From contig NZ_JACKUK010000023.1 in assembly GCF_025822765.1 (NCBI RefSeq), forward strand, positions 124,001 through 188,000: 64,000 nt of DNA. The letters are read 5' to 3'. This DNA is from Mycobacterium barrassiae (GTDB taxonomy: Bacteria; Actinomycetota; Actinomycetes; Mycobacteriales; Mycobacteriaceae). Position numbers and translations under genes: made by a program. The notes beneath the pieces were generated by a model. It did no database searches, was not told the DNA's origin, and was given only the letters and a program-made list of their open reading frames with translations. How positions within the stretch are numbered: position 1 is the first letter of the stretch; each line of letters opens with the position of its first letter. Below, piece by piece: positions 52,677 through 61,979 of this stretch.

Positions 52677-54982
52677 CCGGCAGGCACAGGCTCCGCGTCT
52701 GCGTGCACGGCGTCGTTCAGGGGGTGGGTTTCCGACCGTTCGTCTACGCGTGCGCGGCGGCATTCGGCCTGTCGGGATCGGTACGCAACGACAGCTCGGG
52801 CGCGGTGATCGAGGTCGAGGGTGACACTGCCCAGATCGCCGATTTCCTCGACCGCCTTCACGACCGGCCGCCACCGTTGGCCGTCGTCGAATCGATCGAG
52901 ACTCGAGATATTCCGGTTGTCGGCGGTACCGGGTTCACGATCGCGGACACCTCACGATCGACCGAGGGCTGCACGCTGGCCTCTCCCGACATCGCGATGT
53001 GTGCCGAATGCGCTGCCGAGCAGCGTGATCCGGGGAATCACCGCTATCGACACGCCTTCGTGAACTGCACCAACTGCGGACCGCGGTTCACGATCATCGC
53101 GTCGCTCCCCTATGACCGCGCATCGACGACGATGGCGCCGTTCCCCATGTGCGATGACTGCGCCGCCGAATACCACGACCCGGCCGATCGGCGTTTCCAC
53201 GCCCAACCGGTGTGCTGTCCGCAGTGTGGCCCCACCTTGCGCTATCAAGACGGCGACGGCCGCGTGGCCGAATCCGAGGCAGCGCTGCGACAGACACGGC
53301 GGCTGCTGACCGACGGCGGGATCGTCGCGGTCAAGGGCATCGGTGGATACCATCTCGCCTGCGACGCCGCCAACGAGCGCGCCGTGGCCGAGCTGCGCAG
53401 ACGAAAGCGGCGCGGCGACAAGCCTTTCGCAGTCATGGTGGCAGACCTGGAGTCGGCGTATGACCTCGCCGATGTCGATGCCGGCTCGGCACGGCTGCTG
53501 TCGAGTCCCCAACGGCCGATCGTATTGGTACCGCGCCGGGAGGCCGCGCCGGTGGCGGCATCGGTGGCCCCACACAATCCCGACCTCGGCGTCATGCTTG
53601 CCTACACGCCGTTGCATGCGCTGCTGTTCGGGCTGCCCGGTGACGAACCCGGCCCGGTAACGCTGGTGATGACCTCGGGCAACCTCGGCGGCGAGCCGAT
53701 CTGCTTCGCCGACACCGATGCGCTGGAACGGCTTTCGCAGCTGGCCGATGCGTGGCTGATGCACGACCGGGAGATCCTGGTCCCCTGCGATGACTCCGTC
53801 CTGCGGATGGTCCGCATCGACGACGCCGATGACCAGTACTGCGAACTGCCCATGAGGCGCTCGCGCGGATACGCACCGCTGCCCGTCGCGCTGCCTGCGG
53901 CCGTACCGCCGACGCTCGCCGTCGGCGCCGACCTCAAGAACACGCTGGCGGTCGCCGAGGGTAAATACGCCTGGCTCAGCCAGCACATCGGCGACATGGA
54001 CGATCTCGCAACGCTGTCGGCGTTCGACTCCGCGCGGCAACACCTGCAGGAACTCACCGGGGTGACACCGAACGTGCTTGTCGCCGACGCCCATCCGCTG
54101 TACCGGTCGACCGCCTGGGCGCACCGCAATGCCGCGGGCCGTCCGGTCCGGACCGTGCAGCACCACCACGCACATATCGCTGCTGTCATGGCCGAGCACG
54201 GTATGGACGGATCGCGGCAGGTTCTCGGGTTCGCCTTCGACGGAACCGGCTATGGACCCGACAACGCCGTATGGGGTGGTGAGGTGCTGCTCGCCGACTA
54301 CAAGAGCTACCGGCGGCTGGCGCACCTCAAGTACGTGCCGTTACCCGGTGGGGACATCAGCGTGCTGCGGCCGTATCGGATGGCGCTGGCGCACCTGTGG
54401 GCCGCCGGTTTGGGCTGGGATCGTGACCTGGCGCCGGTGCGGGCGTGCCCGCAGGATGAGCAGCGCGTCCTGGCACACCAGCTCGAGACCGGTTTGGGTA
54501 GCGCTCCAACATCGAGCATGGGACGGCTGTTCGACGCCGTCGCGGCGTTGTGCGATGTCCGCCAGGTGGTCGCCTACGAAGCCCAGGCCGCCATCGAACT
54601 GGAGGGGTTGTCCCGCGTCGCCGATTGCGGCACAGCCGCTTACCAGTTCGCCGTCGACCCCGACCGCATGCCGGTGGTGATCGATCCGGCACCCGTGATC
54701 GCCGCTGTGGTCGCCGACACCCGGGCGGGCGTGTCCGCCGGTGTGGTGGGCGCCCGGTTCCACCGCGCGGTTGCGGAGCTGATCGTTCGACTGGCCACCT
54801 CAGTGGTCACCGATACGCCCACCGTCGCACTGTCGGGCGGAGTGTTCCAGAACGCTCTCCTGCTGCGCCTGACCATGCGTGGGTTGCGGGACAACGGATT
54901 CGACGTGATCACGCACCGCTCGGTGCCACCGAACGACGGTGGGATCGCGCTGGGCCAACTGTTGGTGGGGAATTCCTCATGA
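52673..54982 (+). CDS. hypF: Carbamoyltransferase HypF
   Basis: 769 residues, usual length. N-terminal acylphosphatase domain (VVQGVGFRPF), two zinc fingers of four CxxC pairs (CAEC, CTNC, CDDC, CPQC, about 103-185), a YrdC-like domain (GIGGYHLACDA, RRKRRGDKPFAVMV) and a Kae1-like domain with the metal-binding HHHAH. It converts carbamoyl phosphate to carbamoyl-adenylate and loads it on the HypE C-terminal Cys, giving the cyanide ligands. Coupled to hypC copy 1 by ATGA. Confidence 0.97.
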   Translation: MTGRHRLRVCVHGVVQGVGFRPFVYACAAAFGLSGSVRNDSSGAVIEVEGDTAQIADFLDRLHDRPPPLAVVESIETRDIPVVGGTGFTIADTSRSTEGCTLASPDIAMCAECAAEQRDPGNHRYRHAFVNCTNCGPRFTIIASLPYDRASTTMAPFPMCDDCAAEYHDPADRRFHAQPVCCPQCGPTLRYQDGDGRVAESEAALRQTRRLLTDGGIVAVKGIGGYHLACDAANERAVAELRRRKRRGDKPFAVMVADLESAYDLADVDAGSARLLSSPQRPIVLVPRREAAPVAASVAPHNPDLGVMLAYTPLHALLFGLPGDEPGPVTLVMTSGNLGGEPICFADTDALERLSQLADAWLMHDREILVPCDDSVLRMVRIDDADDQYCELPMRRSRGYAPLPVALPAAVPPTLAVGADLKNTLAVAEGKYAWLSQHIGDMDDLATLSAFDSARQHLQELTGVTPNVLVADAHPLYRSTAWAHRNAAGRPVRTVQHHHAHIAAVMAEHGMDGSRQVLGFAFDGTGYGPDNAVWGGEVLLADYKSYRRLAHLKYVPLPGGDISVLRPYRMALAHLWAAGLGWDRDLAPVRACPQDEQRVLAHQLETGLGSAPTSSMGRLFDAVAALCDVRQVVAYEAQAAIELEGLSRVADCGTAAYQFAVDPDRMPVVIDPAPVIAAVVADTRAGVSAGVVGARFHRAVAELIVRLATSVVTDTPTVALSGGVFQNALLLRLTMRGLRDNGFDVITHRSVPPNDGGIALGQLLVGNSS

Positions 54983-54998
54983 GGAAGGGAGGCCGCTG

Positions 54999-55316
54999 AT
55001 GTGCTTGGCGGTACCGGGGAAGATCGTCAGTATCGACGACCGTGACGGCACCTTGATGTCGGTCGTCGATTTCGGCGGAATCAAGAAGGACGTCTGCCTG
55101 GAGTACATACCCGACGCGGAGGTCGGCCAATACGTCGTCGTCCATGTCGGTTTCGCCCTTCAGCGGCTCGACGAGGAATCGGCGATGCGGACACTCGCGG
55201 AGTTCGAACACCTCGGCGTGCTGAAGGAGGAGTTCACCGATGGTTTCGAGCTGGCCGCCAGGCAGGCCGGTCTCGACAACCCGACCACTAACGGAAATAC
55301 CGAGGTGAAGCCATGA
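54999..55316 (+). CDS. hypC: Hydrogenase assembly chaperone HypC (copy 2)
   Basis: 105 residues beginning [12 protein letters not shown], so Cys2 and the VPG motif are kept. It continues [30 protein letters not shown], the usual HypC barrel, and has a longer helical C-terminus than copy 1. GGGAGG lies 6 bases before the ATG. Its stop overlaps the hypD start (ATGA). One of the two copies may serve HypD while the other is bound to HhyL, as HypC/HybG pairs do in E. coli. Confidence 0.93.
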   Translation: MCLAVPGKIVSIDDRDGTLMSVVDFGGIKKDVCLEYIPDAEVGQYVVVHVGFALQRLDEESAMRTLAEFEHLGVLKEEFTDGFELAARQAGLDNPTTNGNTEVKP

Positions 55317-56413
55317 AGTACCTGGACGAATTCAGCGACCCCCAACTCGCGGGCCGTCTCGTCGACGAGATCAAGGCCGCGACCAGTCAGCGGTGGTCGA
55401 TCATGGAAGTTTGTGGTGGACAGACTCATTCAATCATTCGCCACGGCATCGACCAGCTGCTGCCGGACACCATCGAGATGATTCACGGGCCCGGTTGCCC
55501 CGTCTGCGTGACGCCGCTGGAGATCATCGACAAGGCCCTCGAGATCGCGGCCCGTCCCGACGTGATCTTCTGCTCCTTCGGCGACATGCTGCGGGTTCCC
55601 GGCAGCGAGACGGACCTGTTCGGCGTCAAGAGCCGGGGCGGCGACGTACGGGTCGTGTACTCGCCCCTCGATGCGTTGAAGATCGCCAAGGAGAACCCCG
55701 CCAAGCAGGTGGTGTTCTTCGGAATCGGCTTCGAGACCACCGCACCCGCCAACGCGATGACCGTCTATCAAGCCAAACGCAACGGCATCGAGAACTTCTC
55801 ACTGCTGGTCTCCCACGTCCTCGTGCCGCCCGCGATCTCGGCGATCATGGAATCACCCACGTGCCGCGTGCAGGCCTTCCTCGCGGCCGGTCACGTCTGC
55901 ACCGTGATGGGGACCGAGGAGTATCCGCCGCTGTGCGACAAGTACGGCGTACCGATCGTCGTCACCGGATTCGAGCCGCTGGACATCCTCGAAGGCATTC
56001 GGCGCACGGTGCTTCAGCTGGAATCCGGTCGCCACGAACTGGAAAACGCGTATCCGCGGGCGGTACAGGCCGAGGGGAATTCCGCGGCCAAGGCCATGCT
56101 GCTGGATGTCTTCGAGGTGACCGACCGGTCGTGGCGCGGGATCGGCATGATCCCGAGCAGCGGTTGGCGGCTCTCATACGCCTACCGCGACTACGACGCC
56201 GAGCACCGATTCTCCGTCACCCACATCCACACCGAGGAATCGCACGTGTGCCGATCAGGTGAGGTCCTTCAAGGCCTGATCAAACCGCACCAGTGCGGGG
56301 CGTTCGGCACACTGTGCACACCGCGTAATCCTCTTGGCGCCACGATGGTTTCGTCGGAGGGCGCGTGCGCCGCCTACTACCTGTACCGGCGGCTGGAGGT
56401 GTCGAATGCCTGA
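55313..56413 (+). CDS. hypD: Hydrogenase iron-centre assembly protein HypD
   Basis: 366 residues. It is the scaffold on which the Fe(CN)2CO unit is built with HypC and HypE. Conserved motifs: CGGQTHS (Cys34), [10 protein letters not shown] (Cys62, Cys65), GFETTAP, and C-terminal cysteines for the 4Fe-4S cluster ([16 protein letters not shown]). Start overlaps hypC copy 2 by 4 bases; end overlaps hypE by 8. Confidence 0.97.
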   Translation: MKYLDEFSDPQLAGRLVDEIKAATSQRWSIMEVCGGQTHSIIRHGIDQLLPDTIEMIHGPGCPVCVTPLEIIDKALEIAARPDVIFCSFGDMLRVPGSETDLFGVKSRGGDVRVVYSPLDALKIAKENPAKQVVFFGIGFETTAPANAMTVYQAKRNGIENFSLLVSHVLVPPAISAIMESPTCRVQAFLAAGHVCTVMGTEEYPPLCDKYGVPIVVTGFEPLDILEGIRRTVLQLESGRHELENAYPRAVQAEGNSAAKAMLLDVFEVTDRSWRGIGMIPSSGWRLSYAYRDYDAEHRFSVTHIHTEESHVCRSGEVLQGLIKPHQCGAFGTLCTPRNPLGATMVSSEGACAAYYLYRRLEVSNA

Positions 56414-57485
56414 CTTCCCCACCGAGCCCGGCGCCACCATCGACATGGAGGCCTGGGTCTGTCCTGCCCCCCTGCGCAATGCACCGAACATCGTGATGGG
56501 GCATGGCGGCGGCGGGGCGATGTCGGCCGAACTCATCGAGCACCTGTTTCTGCCCGCCTTCGGTTCGGCCGCCGACGCGGGTATGGGTGATTCCGCGGTG
56601 CTACCGATCGGCGATGTGCGGCTTGCCTTCTCGACCGATTCCTTCGTGGTCAAACCACTGGTTTTCCCCGGCGGGACGATCGGCGATCTGGCGGTGAACG
56701 GAACCGTCAACGATCTCGCGATGGCGGGGGCGCAGCCGGTGGTGCTGTCGACGGCGTTCATCCTGGAGGAGGGCACGCCGCTCGATGAACTCGCCCACGT
56801 CGCACACGCTGTGGGAACGGCGGCGATGGCGGCCGGCGTGAAGTTGGTGACCGGCGACACGAAGGTGGTCGACGCCGGCCACGGCGACGGCGTGTACATC
56901 AACACCACCGGGATCGGCCTTGTCGACGAACGCGCCGACATCCGTCCGCAGCGCACCACCGAGGGTGACGTGGTCATCGTCAGCGGCGATATCGGCACCC
57001 ATGGCGTCGCGGTGATGAGCTGCCGCGAGGGGTTGGAGTTCGGCACCACCGTGGCGAGTGACACCGCACCGCTGCACGGGCTCGTCGCCGCGATGATCGA
57101 CACGGGTGCCGACATTCACACGATGCGCGACCCCACCAGGGGCGGAGTCGCGGCGACACTCAACGAGATCGCCAGGACCGCCGGCGTCGGAATCTCGTTG
57201 GACGAGCGGGCGTTCCCGATCCCCGCCGAAGTCCGCGACGCCTGCGGGCTGCTGGGCCTCGATCCGCTGTATGTGGCCAACGAGGGCAAGCTGCTCGCAT
57301 TCGTCGCAGCCGATGATGCCGATGGTGTGCTGGACGCCATGCGGGCGCATCCGCTCGGCGCTCACGCGACGGTGATCGGTCGCTGTGTCGCCGAGCATCC
57401 CGGAATGGTGTCCGCCAGGACGGCGCTGGGCGGCACCCGCGTCGTCGACCTGCCCATCGGTGAACAACTACCGCGGATCTGCTGA
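56406..57485 (+). CDS. hypE: Hydrogenase expression/formation protein HypE
   Basis: 359 residues of the PurM-like ATPase fold: [14 protein letters not shown], the [31 protein letters not shown] region and [17 protein letters not shown]. It ends PRIC, so the C-terminal Cys that becomes the thiocarbamate/thiocyanate donor is intact. It dehydrates the carbamoyl group received from HypF to cyanide. Start ATG 56406 overlaps hypD. Confidence 0.97.
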   Translation: MPDFPTEPGATIDMEAWVCPAPLRNAPNIVMGHGGGGAMSAELIEHLFLPAFGSAADAGMGDSAVLPIGDVRLAFSTDSFVVKPLVFPGGTIGDLAVNGTVNDLAMAGAQPVVLSTAFILEEGTPLDELAHVAHAVGTAAMAAGVKLVTGDTKVVDAGHGDGVYINTTGIGLVDERADIRPQRTTEGDVVIVSGDIGTHGVAVMSCREGLEFGTTVASDTAPLHGLVAAMIDTGADIHTMRDPTRGGVAATLNEIARTAGVGISLDERAFPIPAEVRDACGLLGLDPLYVANEGKLLAFVAADDADGVLDAMRAHPLGAHATVIGRCVAEHPGMVSARTALGGTRVVDLPIGEQLPRIC

Positions 57486-58187
57486 ATGAGCGGGCCCGAA
57501 ACCTTTGCCTGCTACGCCTATCCACCAAACGAATTGGGGTATTGCGGCCCCGCCGAGGTCGCCCACCCCGACCTCGCCACCCATGCCCACGAGTTCGACG
57601 GTGCGTGGCCGTACCTGAAGGCCATCGCGGAGGCCGCAGGCGTGTCGGATCCGCTCGACGACGACGTCGTACGCAGCTATTGGGTCGGCGGACCGCTGCT
57701 GGACAAGGTCGATCCCGCCGAACTGTTGTCCCGCCTGCGTCGCGCCTTCACCGGCCAGATCACCGGACTGCTCGCTGATCTGCCCGACCGCGCACACGTG
57801 TTGGCCCACCACAGTTTTCACGTCTTCGTCGTCTACCCGTGGATCCGGTTCCTGGATCGCGACCCGGCCACGCCGTTGCGGGTCATGCAGGACTGCCGCA
57901 TACGCTGGGGGGTTGTCGACTCCGTCGCGGGAGATCACACCGACATCGTCTCTCGCCCACTGTCGTTCGACGACGGCGCGCTGGCGCTCGGGGCGCCCCG
58001 CATCGAGACAGTGCGGTGGCGCAAGGACGGGCAGTCGCTCGCCCCGCCGCCGAACCCTGGGGAAACCGTGTCGGCACACTGGGATTGGGTGTGCGGGGCG
58101 TTGAGCCATACGGACACCGATGCCCTCGCCAACGCGACGCAGACGACCCTCGACCTGGTCAACACCGTCCGAAGCGCCGCCTCCTGA
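57486..58187 (+). CDS. DUF6390 family hydrogenase-associated protein
   Basis: 233 residues, ATG directly after the hypE stop. Soluble, mostly helical; opens ACYAYPPNELGYCGP and has AHEFDGAWPYLKAIAEAAG, HHSFHVFVVYPW, RIRWGVVDSV and HWDWVCGALS segments. The His/Trp-rich stretches could bind a metal or haem, but no known motif is complete. It is the last gene of the cluster, 12 bases before the convergent DUF3046 gene. The family is found with actinobacterial [NiFe] hydrogenases; function unknown. Confidence 0.82.
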   Translation: MSGPETFACYAYPPNELGYCGPAEVAHPDLATHAHEFDGAWPYLKAIAEAAGVSDPLDDDVVRSYWVGGPLLDKVDPAELLSRLRRAFTGQITGLLADLPDRAHVLAHHSFHVFVVYPWIRFLDRDPATPLRVMQDCRIRWGVVDSVAGDHTDIVSRPLSFDDGALALGAPRIETVRWRKDGQSLAPPPNPGETVSAHWDWVCGALSHTDTDALANATQTTLDLVNTVRSAAS

Positions 58188-58199
58188 GCGGGCGCCGGG

Positions 58200-58394
58200 T
58201 CACCACTGGTCGCGCGGGACGTCGAAATCCGCGCACAGCGCGCGCCAGACCTCGCGTGGATCCACGCCGTCCTCGATGGCCTGCGCGGCGGTACGCCCAT
58301 CGAGTCGCGTCAGCACGTGGTCGACGAGCATCGACGACGCGCGCACCGCACCGAACTGCGCCTCGACAAGTTCGTTGAATTCCGTCAACCGCAC
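58200..58394 (-). CDS. DUF3046 family protein (Rv2738c-like)
   Basis: 64 residues, one small helical domain (RLTEFNELVEAQFG, LDHVLTRLDGRTAAQAIEDGVDPREVWRALC, DVPRDQW). It sits immediately beside recA in Mtb (Rv2738c); here the 14-kb hydrogenase cluster separates them. Function is unknown. It marks the right edge of the accessory block. Confidence 0.88.
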   Translation of the reverse strand: MRLTEFNELVEAQFGAVRASSMLVDHVLTRLDGRTAAQAIEDGVDPREVWRALCADFDVPRDQW

Positions 58395-58403
58395 GGCGCC
58401 AAT

Positions 58404-59576
58404 TTACGCCTCACCCGCGAGTGCTTCATGGCACACCCGTACCGGATCTTCGACATCGGCAAGGGTCGCCGCAGCCCTGCGTGCGGCCTCGCGGTAGCGG
58501 GGGGACGACAGCACCTCGGCCACCGCTGACGCCAACGCCTCCGCGGTCAGTGGCCGGACGAGGCGCGCACTGCCCTGCCGCACAACGCGATTGGCGATCT
58601 CCCACTGATCACCCCCGCCGGGAACCACCACCAGCGGGATGCCCGCCAGCAGCGTCTTCGACACCATGCCGTGCCCGCCGCCGCAGATCACCACGTCGGC
58701 CTTCGACAGCAGCTCGTCCTGACGGCCGAGCCCGACCGCCGCCCACGGCGGCACCGGACCATCGGGGCCCTCCAGCCGCGACACCACCACCCGCGACCCC
58801 TCGGGGAGCACCTCCCCCGGTGTCAGCGTGTCCAGCGCCAACTCGGCAAGGCCGCTTGTGCCCGTCTTCGCGGTGGACGGCGCGACAACCACCACAGGTC
58901 CTGAGCCGACCGGAATCTCCAGCGTCGACGAGGTCGGTTCGAAGTGCAGTGGGCCGACGAGCACGGCCTCCGGCGGCCAGTCCGGTCGCGGTAGCTCGAG
59001 CGCAGGCAACGTGGCGATCAGCCGTCGTCGCGGACCGGGATCGACGGCGGGTAAACCGATCTCGACTCGCGCCTCCTCACGCTGCCGTAACCCCTCGCGC
59101 CACGACCGGGCGGACAGCGCACGCAGCACCGCATCGCGGATCTTGCCCCGGATGCCGACGCCCGGCGCCAGCCCGCTGCCGATCGGCGGCAGGCCCTTCG
59201 ACGGCCGATACAGCGGCTGCGGGTTCAGCTCGACCCACGGCAGGCCGAGCAGCTCGGCGGCGAACGCGCCTGCGACGGTGATCACGTCCGACACCACCAG
59301 ATCCGGCGCCAGCTCTGCCAGCTGTGGCTTGTTGAGCACCGCCATCCGCGCGGCCCGTCGGTTGATCTTGGCCCCGGCGTCGGCGTCGTCGTCCTCCTCG
59401 GTGGCGTCCAACCCGAGGAGCTCGACCGCGTCGATCCCGGCCTTTGTCGCCGTCGCCAGCCACTGCGTGCCGGTGACAAGCGTCGGCGAATCCCCGTTGG
59501 CCCGAAAGCGAAGACACAGTGCAATGGCCGGAAAAGCGTGCCCGGGATCGGGTCCGGCAACGACCGCGACGCGCAT
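58404..59576 (-). CDS. GT1-like glycosyltransferase (Rv2739c-like)
   Basis: 390 residues from ATG at 59576; an in-frame extension would enter the divergent epoxide-hydrolase gene. GT-B fold: N-terminal VVAGPDPGHAFPAIALC (acceptor domain), linker, then ICGGGHGMVSKTLLAGIPLVVVPGGGDQWEIANRVVRQG, the nucleotide-sugar (UGT-like) signature. Mtb Rv2739c is annotated as a possible alanine-rich transferase. Acceptor unknown. Confidence 0.86.
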   Translation of the reverse strand: MRVAVVAGPDPGHAFPAIALCLRFRANGDSPTLVTGTQWLATATKAGIDAVELLGLDATEEDDDADAGAKINRRAARMAVLNKPQLAELAPDLVVSDVITVAGAFAAELLGLPWVELNPQPLYRPSKGLPPIGSGLAPGVGIRGKIRDAVLRALSARSWREGLRQREEARVEIGLPAVDPGPRRRLIATLPALELPRPDWPPEAVLVGPLHFEPTSSTLEIPVGSGPVVVVAPSTAKTGTSGLAELALDTLTPGEVLPEGSRVVVSRLEGPDGPVPPWAAVGLGRQDELLSKADVVICGGGHGMVSKTLLAGIPLVVVPGGGDQWEIANRVVRQGSARLVRPLTAEALASAVAEVLSSPRYREAARRAAATLADVEDPVRVCHEALAGEA

Positions 59577-59617
59577 TCGGCCTACCATGCCACAGCGCCA
59601 CACCATAGGCTGAGGAC

Positions 59618-60058
59618 ATGACCGACCAGGCTTCCGAAGTGAGAACCGACATCGACAACGTCCGCACGGTCGAGACGTTTCTCTACGCACTCCAGGACCA
59701 GGACTTCGACACGCTGGACCGCTCGCTGGCCGACCACATCGAGTGGCAGAACGTCGGCTTCCCCACCATCCGCGGCCGCGAACGCATCGTCGGCCTGATG
59801 CGACGCGCAGAGGGCCGGATGGGCTTCGAGGTGAAGATTCACCGCATCGCGGCCGAGGGCAACGCGGTACTGACCGAGCGCACCGACGCCATGGTGTTCG
59901 GACCGCTGCGCATTCAGTTCTGGGTGTGCGGGGTGTTCGAGGTACACGGCGGCCGAATCACCCTGTGGCGGGACTATTTCGATACGCTCGACTTTCTCAA
60001 GGGGACGGTGCGGGGTATCGCGGCGACGGTGTTCCCCTCGCTGCGCGCGACGCTGTAA
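59618..60058 (+). CDS. ephG: Limonene-1,2-epoxide hydrolase family protein (EphG-like)
   Basis: 146 residues of the small cone-shaped limonene-epoxide-hydrolase fold. Catalytic set visible: Arg-x-Asp in ERTDAM and Asp in LWRDYFD. Mtb Rv2740 (EphG), the counterpart in position and length, hydrolyses epoxides including lipid and sterol epoxides. Divergent from the glycosyltransferase with 41 bases between starts. Confidence 0.93.
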   Translation: MTDQASEVRTDIDNVRTVETFLYALQDQDFDTLDRSLADHIEWQNVGFPTIRGRERIVGLMRRAEGRMGFEVKIHRIAAEGNAVLTERTDAMVFGPLRIQFWVCGVFEVHGGRITLWRDYFDTLDFLKGTVRGIAATVFPSLRATL

Positions 60059-60071
60059 CCAGCGCGGTTGA

Positions 60072-60077
60072 TATTAT
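60072..60077 (+). promoter_or_regulatory. -10 element TATTAT of the DUF5313 gene
   Basis: TATTAT is a good SigA -10, lying 11 bases before the ATG at 60089, so the message has almost no leader. The region to the left is the end of ephG. Confidence 0.5.
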
Positions 60078-60088
60078 TCGGGCTCGTT

Positions 60089-60505
60089 ATGAGCACCGAA
60101 ACCGCCCGCACCCGGCCCAACCTGGTCGAATACATCGGCTACTGCTACGGCCGGCGCCTGCCGGCGTCGATGCACGACTGGGTGCGTAACGACCTGGCAG
60201 GCAAGGGCGCGACGGTCCGCATGATGACCCGCGTCTTCATCCCGGCGTTCGTGATCCTGCTCCCCTTCTGGTTCATCCCGACCACGCTGGACGTTCACCT
60301 GTCCATGACGCTGCCGATCCTGATCCCGTTCGTGTTCTTCTCGCACGCGCTCAACAAGGTGTGGCGCCGCCACATGCTGCGTAAGCACGGTCTGGACCCG
60401 GGCCTGGTCGACGAACTCTCCCGCAAGAAGAACGCCCACATCCATCAGGCGTACATCGAGCGCTACGGACCCCGGACGGGGCCGTCCAGTTCACACGACG
60501 TCTAG
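60089..60505 (+). CDS. DUF5313 membrane protein
   Basis: 138 residues. A cytoplasmic N-terminus with LVEYIGYCYGRRLPASMHDWVRNDL, two adjacent membrane helices (about 50-68 and 72-92), and a basic C-terminal tail (RRHMLRKHGLDPGLVDELSRKKNAH). A mycobacterial family of unknown function. ATG at 60089 preferred to an in-frame ATG-like codon at 60068 that precedes the -10 element. Confidence 0.82.
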   Translation: MSTETARTRPNLVEYIGYCYGRRLPASMHDWVRNDLAGKGATVRMMTRVFIPAFVILLPFWFIPTTLDVHLSMTLPILIPFVFFSHALNKVWRRHMLRKHGLDPGLVDELSRKKNAHIHQAYIERYGPRTGPSSSHDV

Positions 60506-60543
60506 CTACCCATCCGCGAAGGCGATGGCGACGAATAGCCATT

Positions 60544-61146
60544 GTGGGACGTGAAGACAACCTGCTCGGCGGCGTGCTGGTGCTGCCGGGCGGCAAACCT
60601 CGGGACACTTCGGCCGCACGCGTATGGCAGCTGGCCAATCAGCGGATGGAATGGCTGGCCTGGTCGCTGCGGCGCAGCCTGGGGAGTTCGGTGAAGGTGC
60701 GGCGGGTGCAGTATCGGAAGCGGGGCTGGAACAGTCCCGACCTCGATGCCCTTCGCGACGCGGAAACCGCACTACAGACCATGCAGCGCGATATCGATTC
60801 CCGTCCCGTGGTGCTGGTCGGCCATTCGATGGGCGCCCGTGTCGCAGTGCATCTCGCGGCACGAAGTGAGGTCGCCGGAATCGTCGCGCTCGCACCCTGG
60901 TGGCCGCTCAACGACGCCGATCTGGTGCCGGCCGGGAGCAAGCTGCTGACACTGCACGGCACCGCCGACAGCTGGACCGATCCGCGCTCCTCACGAACAC
61001 AGACCCGGCGAGCTGGTGAACGCGGCGTCGACGCGCGGTGGTTGGGACTTCCGGATGCGGGTCACTATCTGCTGCGTGACGTCGACAAGTGGCACCGCCT
61101 GACGACCGAATTCGTCGCTGAGCAGCTGGGGGTGCGCTGCGCCTAG
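60544..61146 (+). CDS. Alpha/beta hydrolase
   Basis: 200 residues from GTG at 60544. Nucleophile elbow VGHSMGAR, acid HGTADSWTDP and catalytic His PDAGHYLL are in order, giving a full triad in a compact dienelactone-hydrolase-like domain. Substrate unknown; it may be a short esterase. Its stop overlaps the pspM stop in CTAG. Confidence 0.85.
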   Translation: MGREDNLLGGVLVLPGGKPRDTSAARVWQLANQRMEWLAWSLRRSLGSSVKVRRVQYRKRGWNSPDLDALRDAETALQTMQRDIDSRPVVLVGHSMGARVAVHLAARSEVAGIVALAPWWPLNDADLVPAGSKLLTLHGTADSWTDPRSSRTQTRRAGERGVDARWLGLPDAGHYLLRDVDKWHRLTTEFVAEQLGVRCA

Positions 61147-61961
61147 GCCCGGCGCAGGTGTCCCAACTCGTCGAAGGCCTGCGCCCAGCCGAGGAGACGG
61201 TCCGTGGCGTTGGACAGCTCGCTGCGGTAGCGCTGCTGCACCATAGGTGAGCTCGACATCGATCCGGTGTTGGCCGCCGACACCAATTGCGCTGCTGCTG
61301 TCACCATCTCGTTGTACTGACGGCTGCCGTGCTCCAGCTGCGCGGTGAAGGCCGCGATGGTGGGGGCCAGATACGCACGCGACTGTGGTGCGGAGCTGAT
61401 CGCCCGTTCCATGGACACCACCTCGTTGGCGGTGGCGGTCATCGTCGCGGCGGTCTGATTGGCCGCCTCGGTCAGCTCCCGAAGCTCTTCGGACGGCAGC
61501 ATCCGGCCTCGCTCCATCACACCCAGCAGGGAGTGCAGGCTCCGCTCAGAGGCCGCCAGTGCGGCCATCGGCTGGCGGGCGGCCGAACCCCACGCCGGAA
61601 GGCGGCGCGCGGCCCTCGAGCGTGGCGGCGGCAACGGCTCACGACGCAGCCAGCGATAACGCAGGAACGACAGCGTCGCCAGGAATGCGGCGCCCACCGC
61701 GATGGGGGCTGGGATGAACAACGCCCAGAACGGTGTCTCCCACGCCGACAACAGTCCGGTCACACCGATCCAGAACACCGTCGACACCGCAAAGAACACG
61801 GTCAGCCGCAGCGCCCAGCGGCGTTTCCGCAACAACTTGGCACGTGGATCCGCTGCGGCGTTGAGCTTTTCGGCCAGCACATCCGACCACTCGGCTGCGG
61901 TGTCGACACCGCGCTGAGCCAACGAGCGCCAAGCCTCCGGTCTACTCGCTCGCGAATTCAC
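61143..61961 (-). CDS. pspM: Phage-shock/envelope-stress membrane protein PspM
   Basis: 272 residues with two membrane helices (about 48-68 and 74-96) between a basic N-terminus and a long helical C-terminal domain. Matches Mtb Rv2743c (PspM), which binds PspA-type proteins and tunes the envelope-stress response. It lies 18 bases downstream of pspA and is in the clgR operon. Confidence 0.9.
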   Translation of the reverse strand: MNSRASRPEAWRSLAQRGVDTAAEWSDVLAEKLNAAADPRAKLLRKRRWALRLTVFFAVSTVFWIGVTGLLSAWETPFWALFIPAPIAVGAAFLATLSFLRYRWLRREPLPPPRSRAARRLPAWGSAARQPMAALAASERSLHSLLGVMERGRMLPSEELRELTEAANQTAATMTATANEVVSMERAISSAPQSRAYLAPTIAAFTAQLEHGSRQYNEMVTAAAQLVSAANTGSMSSSPMVQQRYRSELSNATDRLLGWAQAFDELGHLRRA

Positions 61962-61979
61962 TGCTCGTCCTCACGGAAG

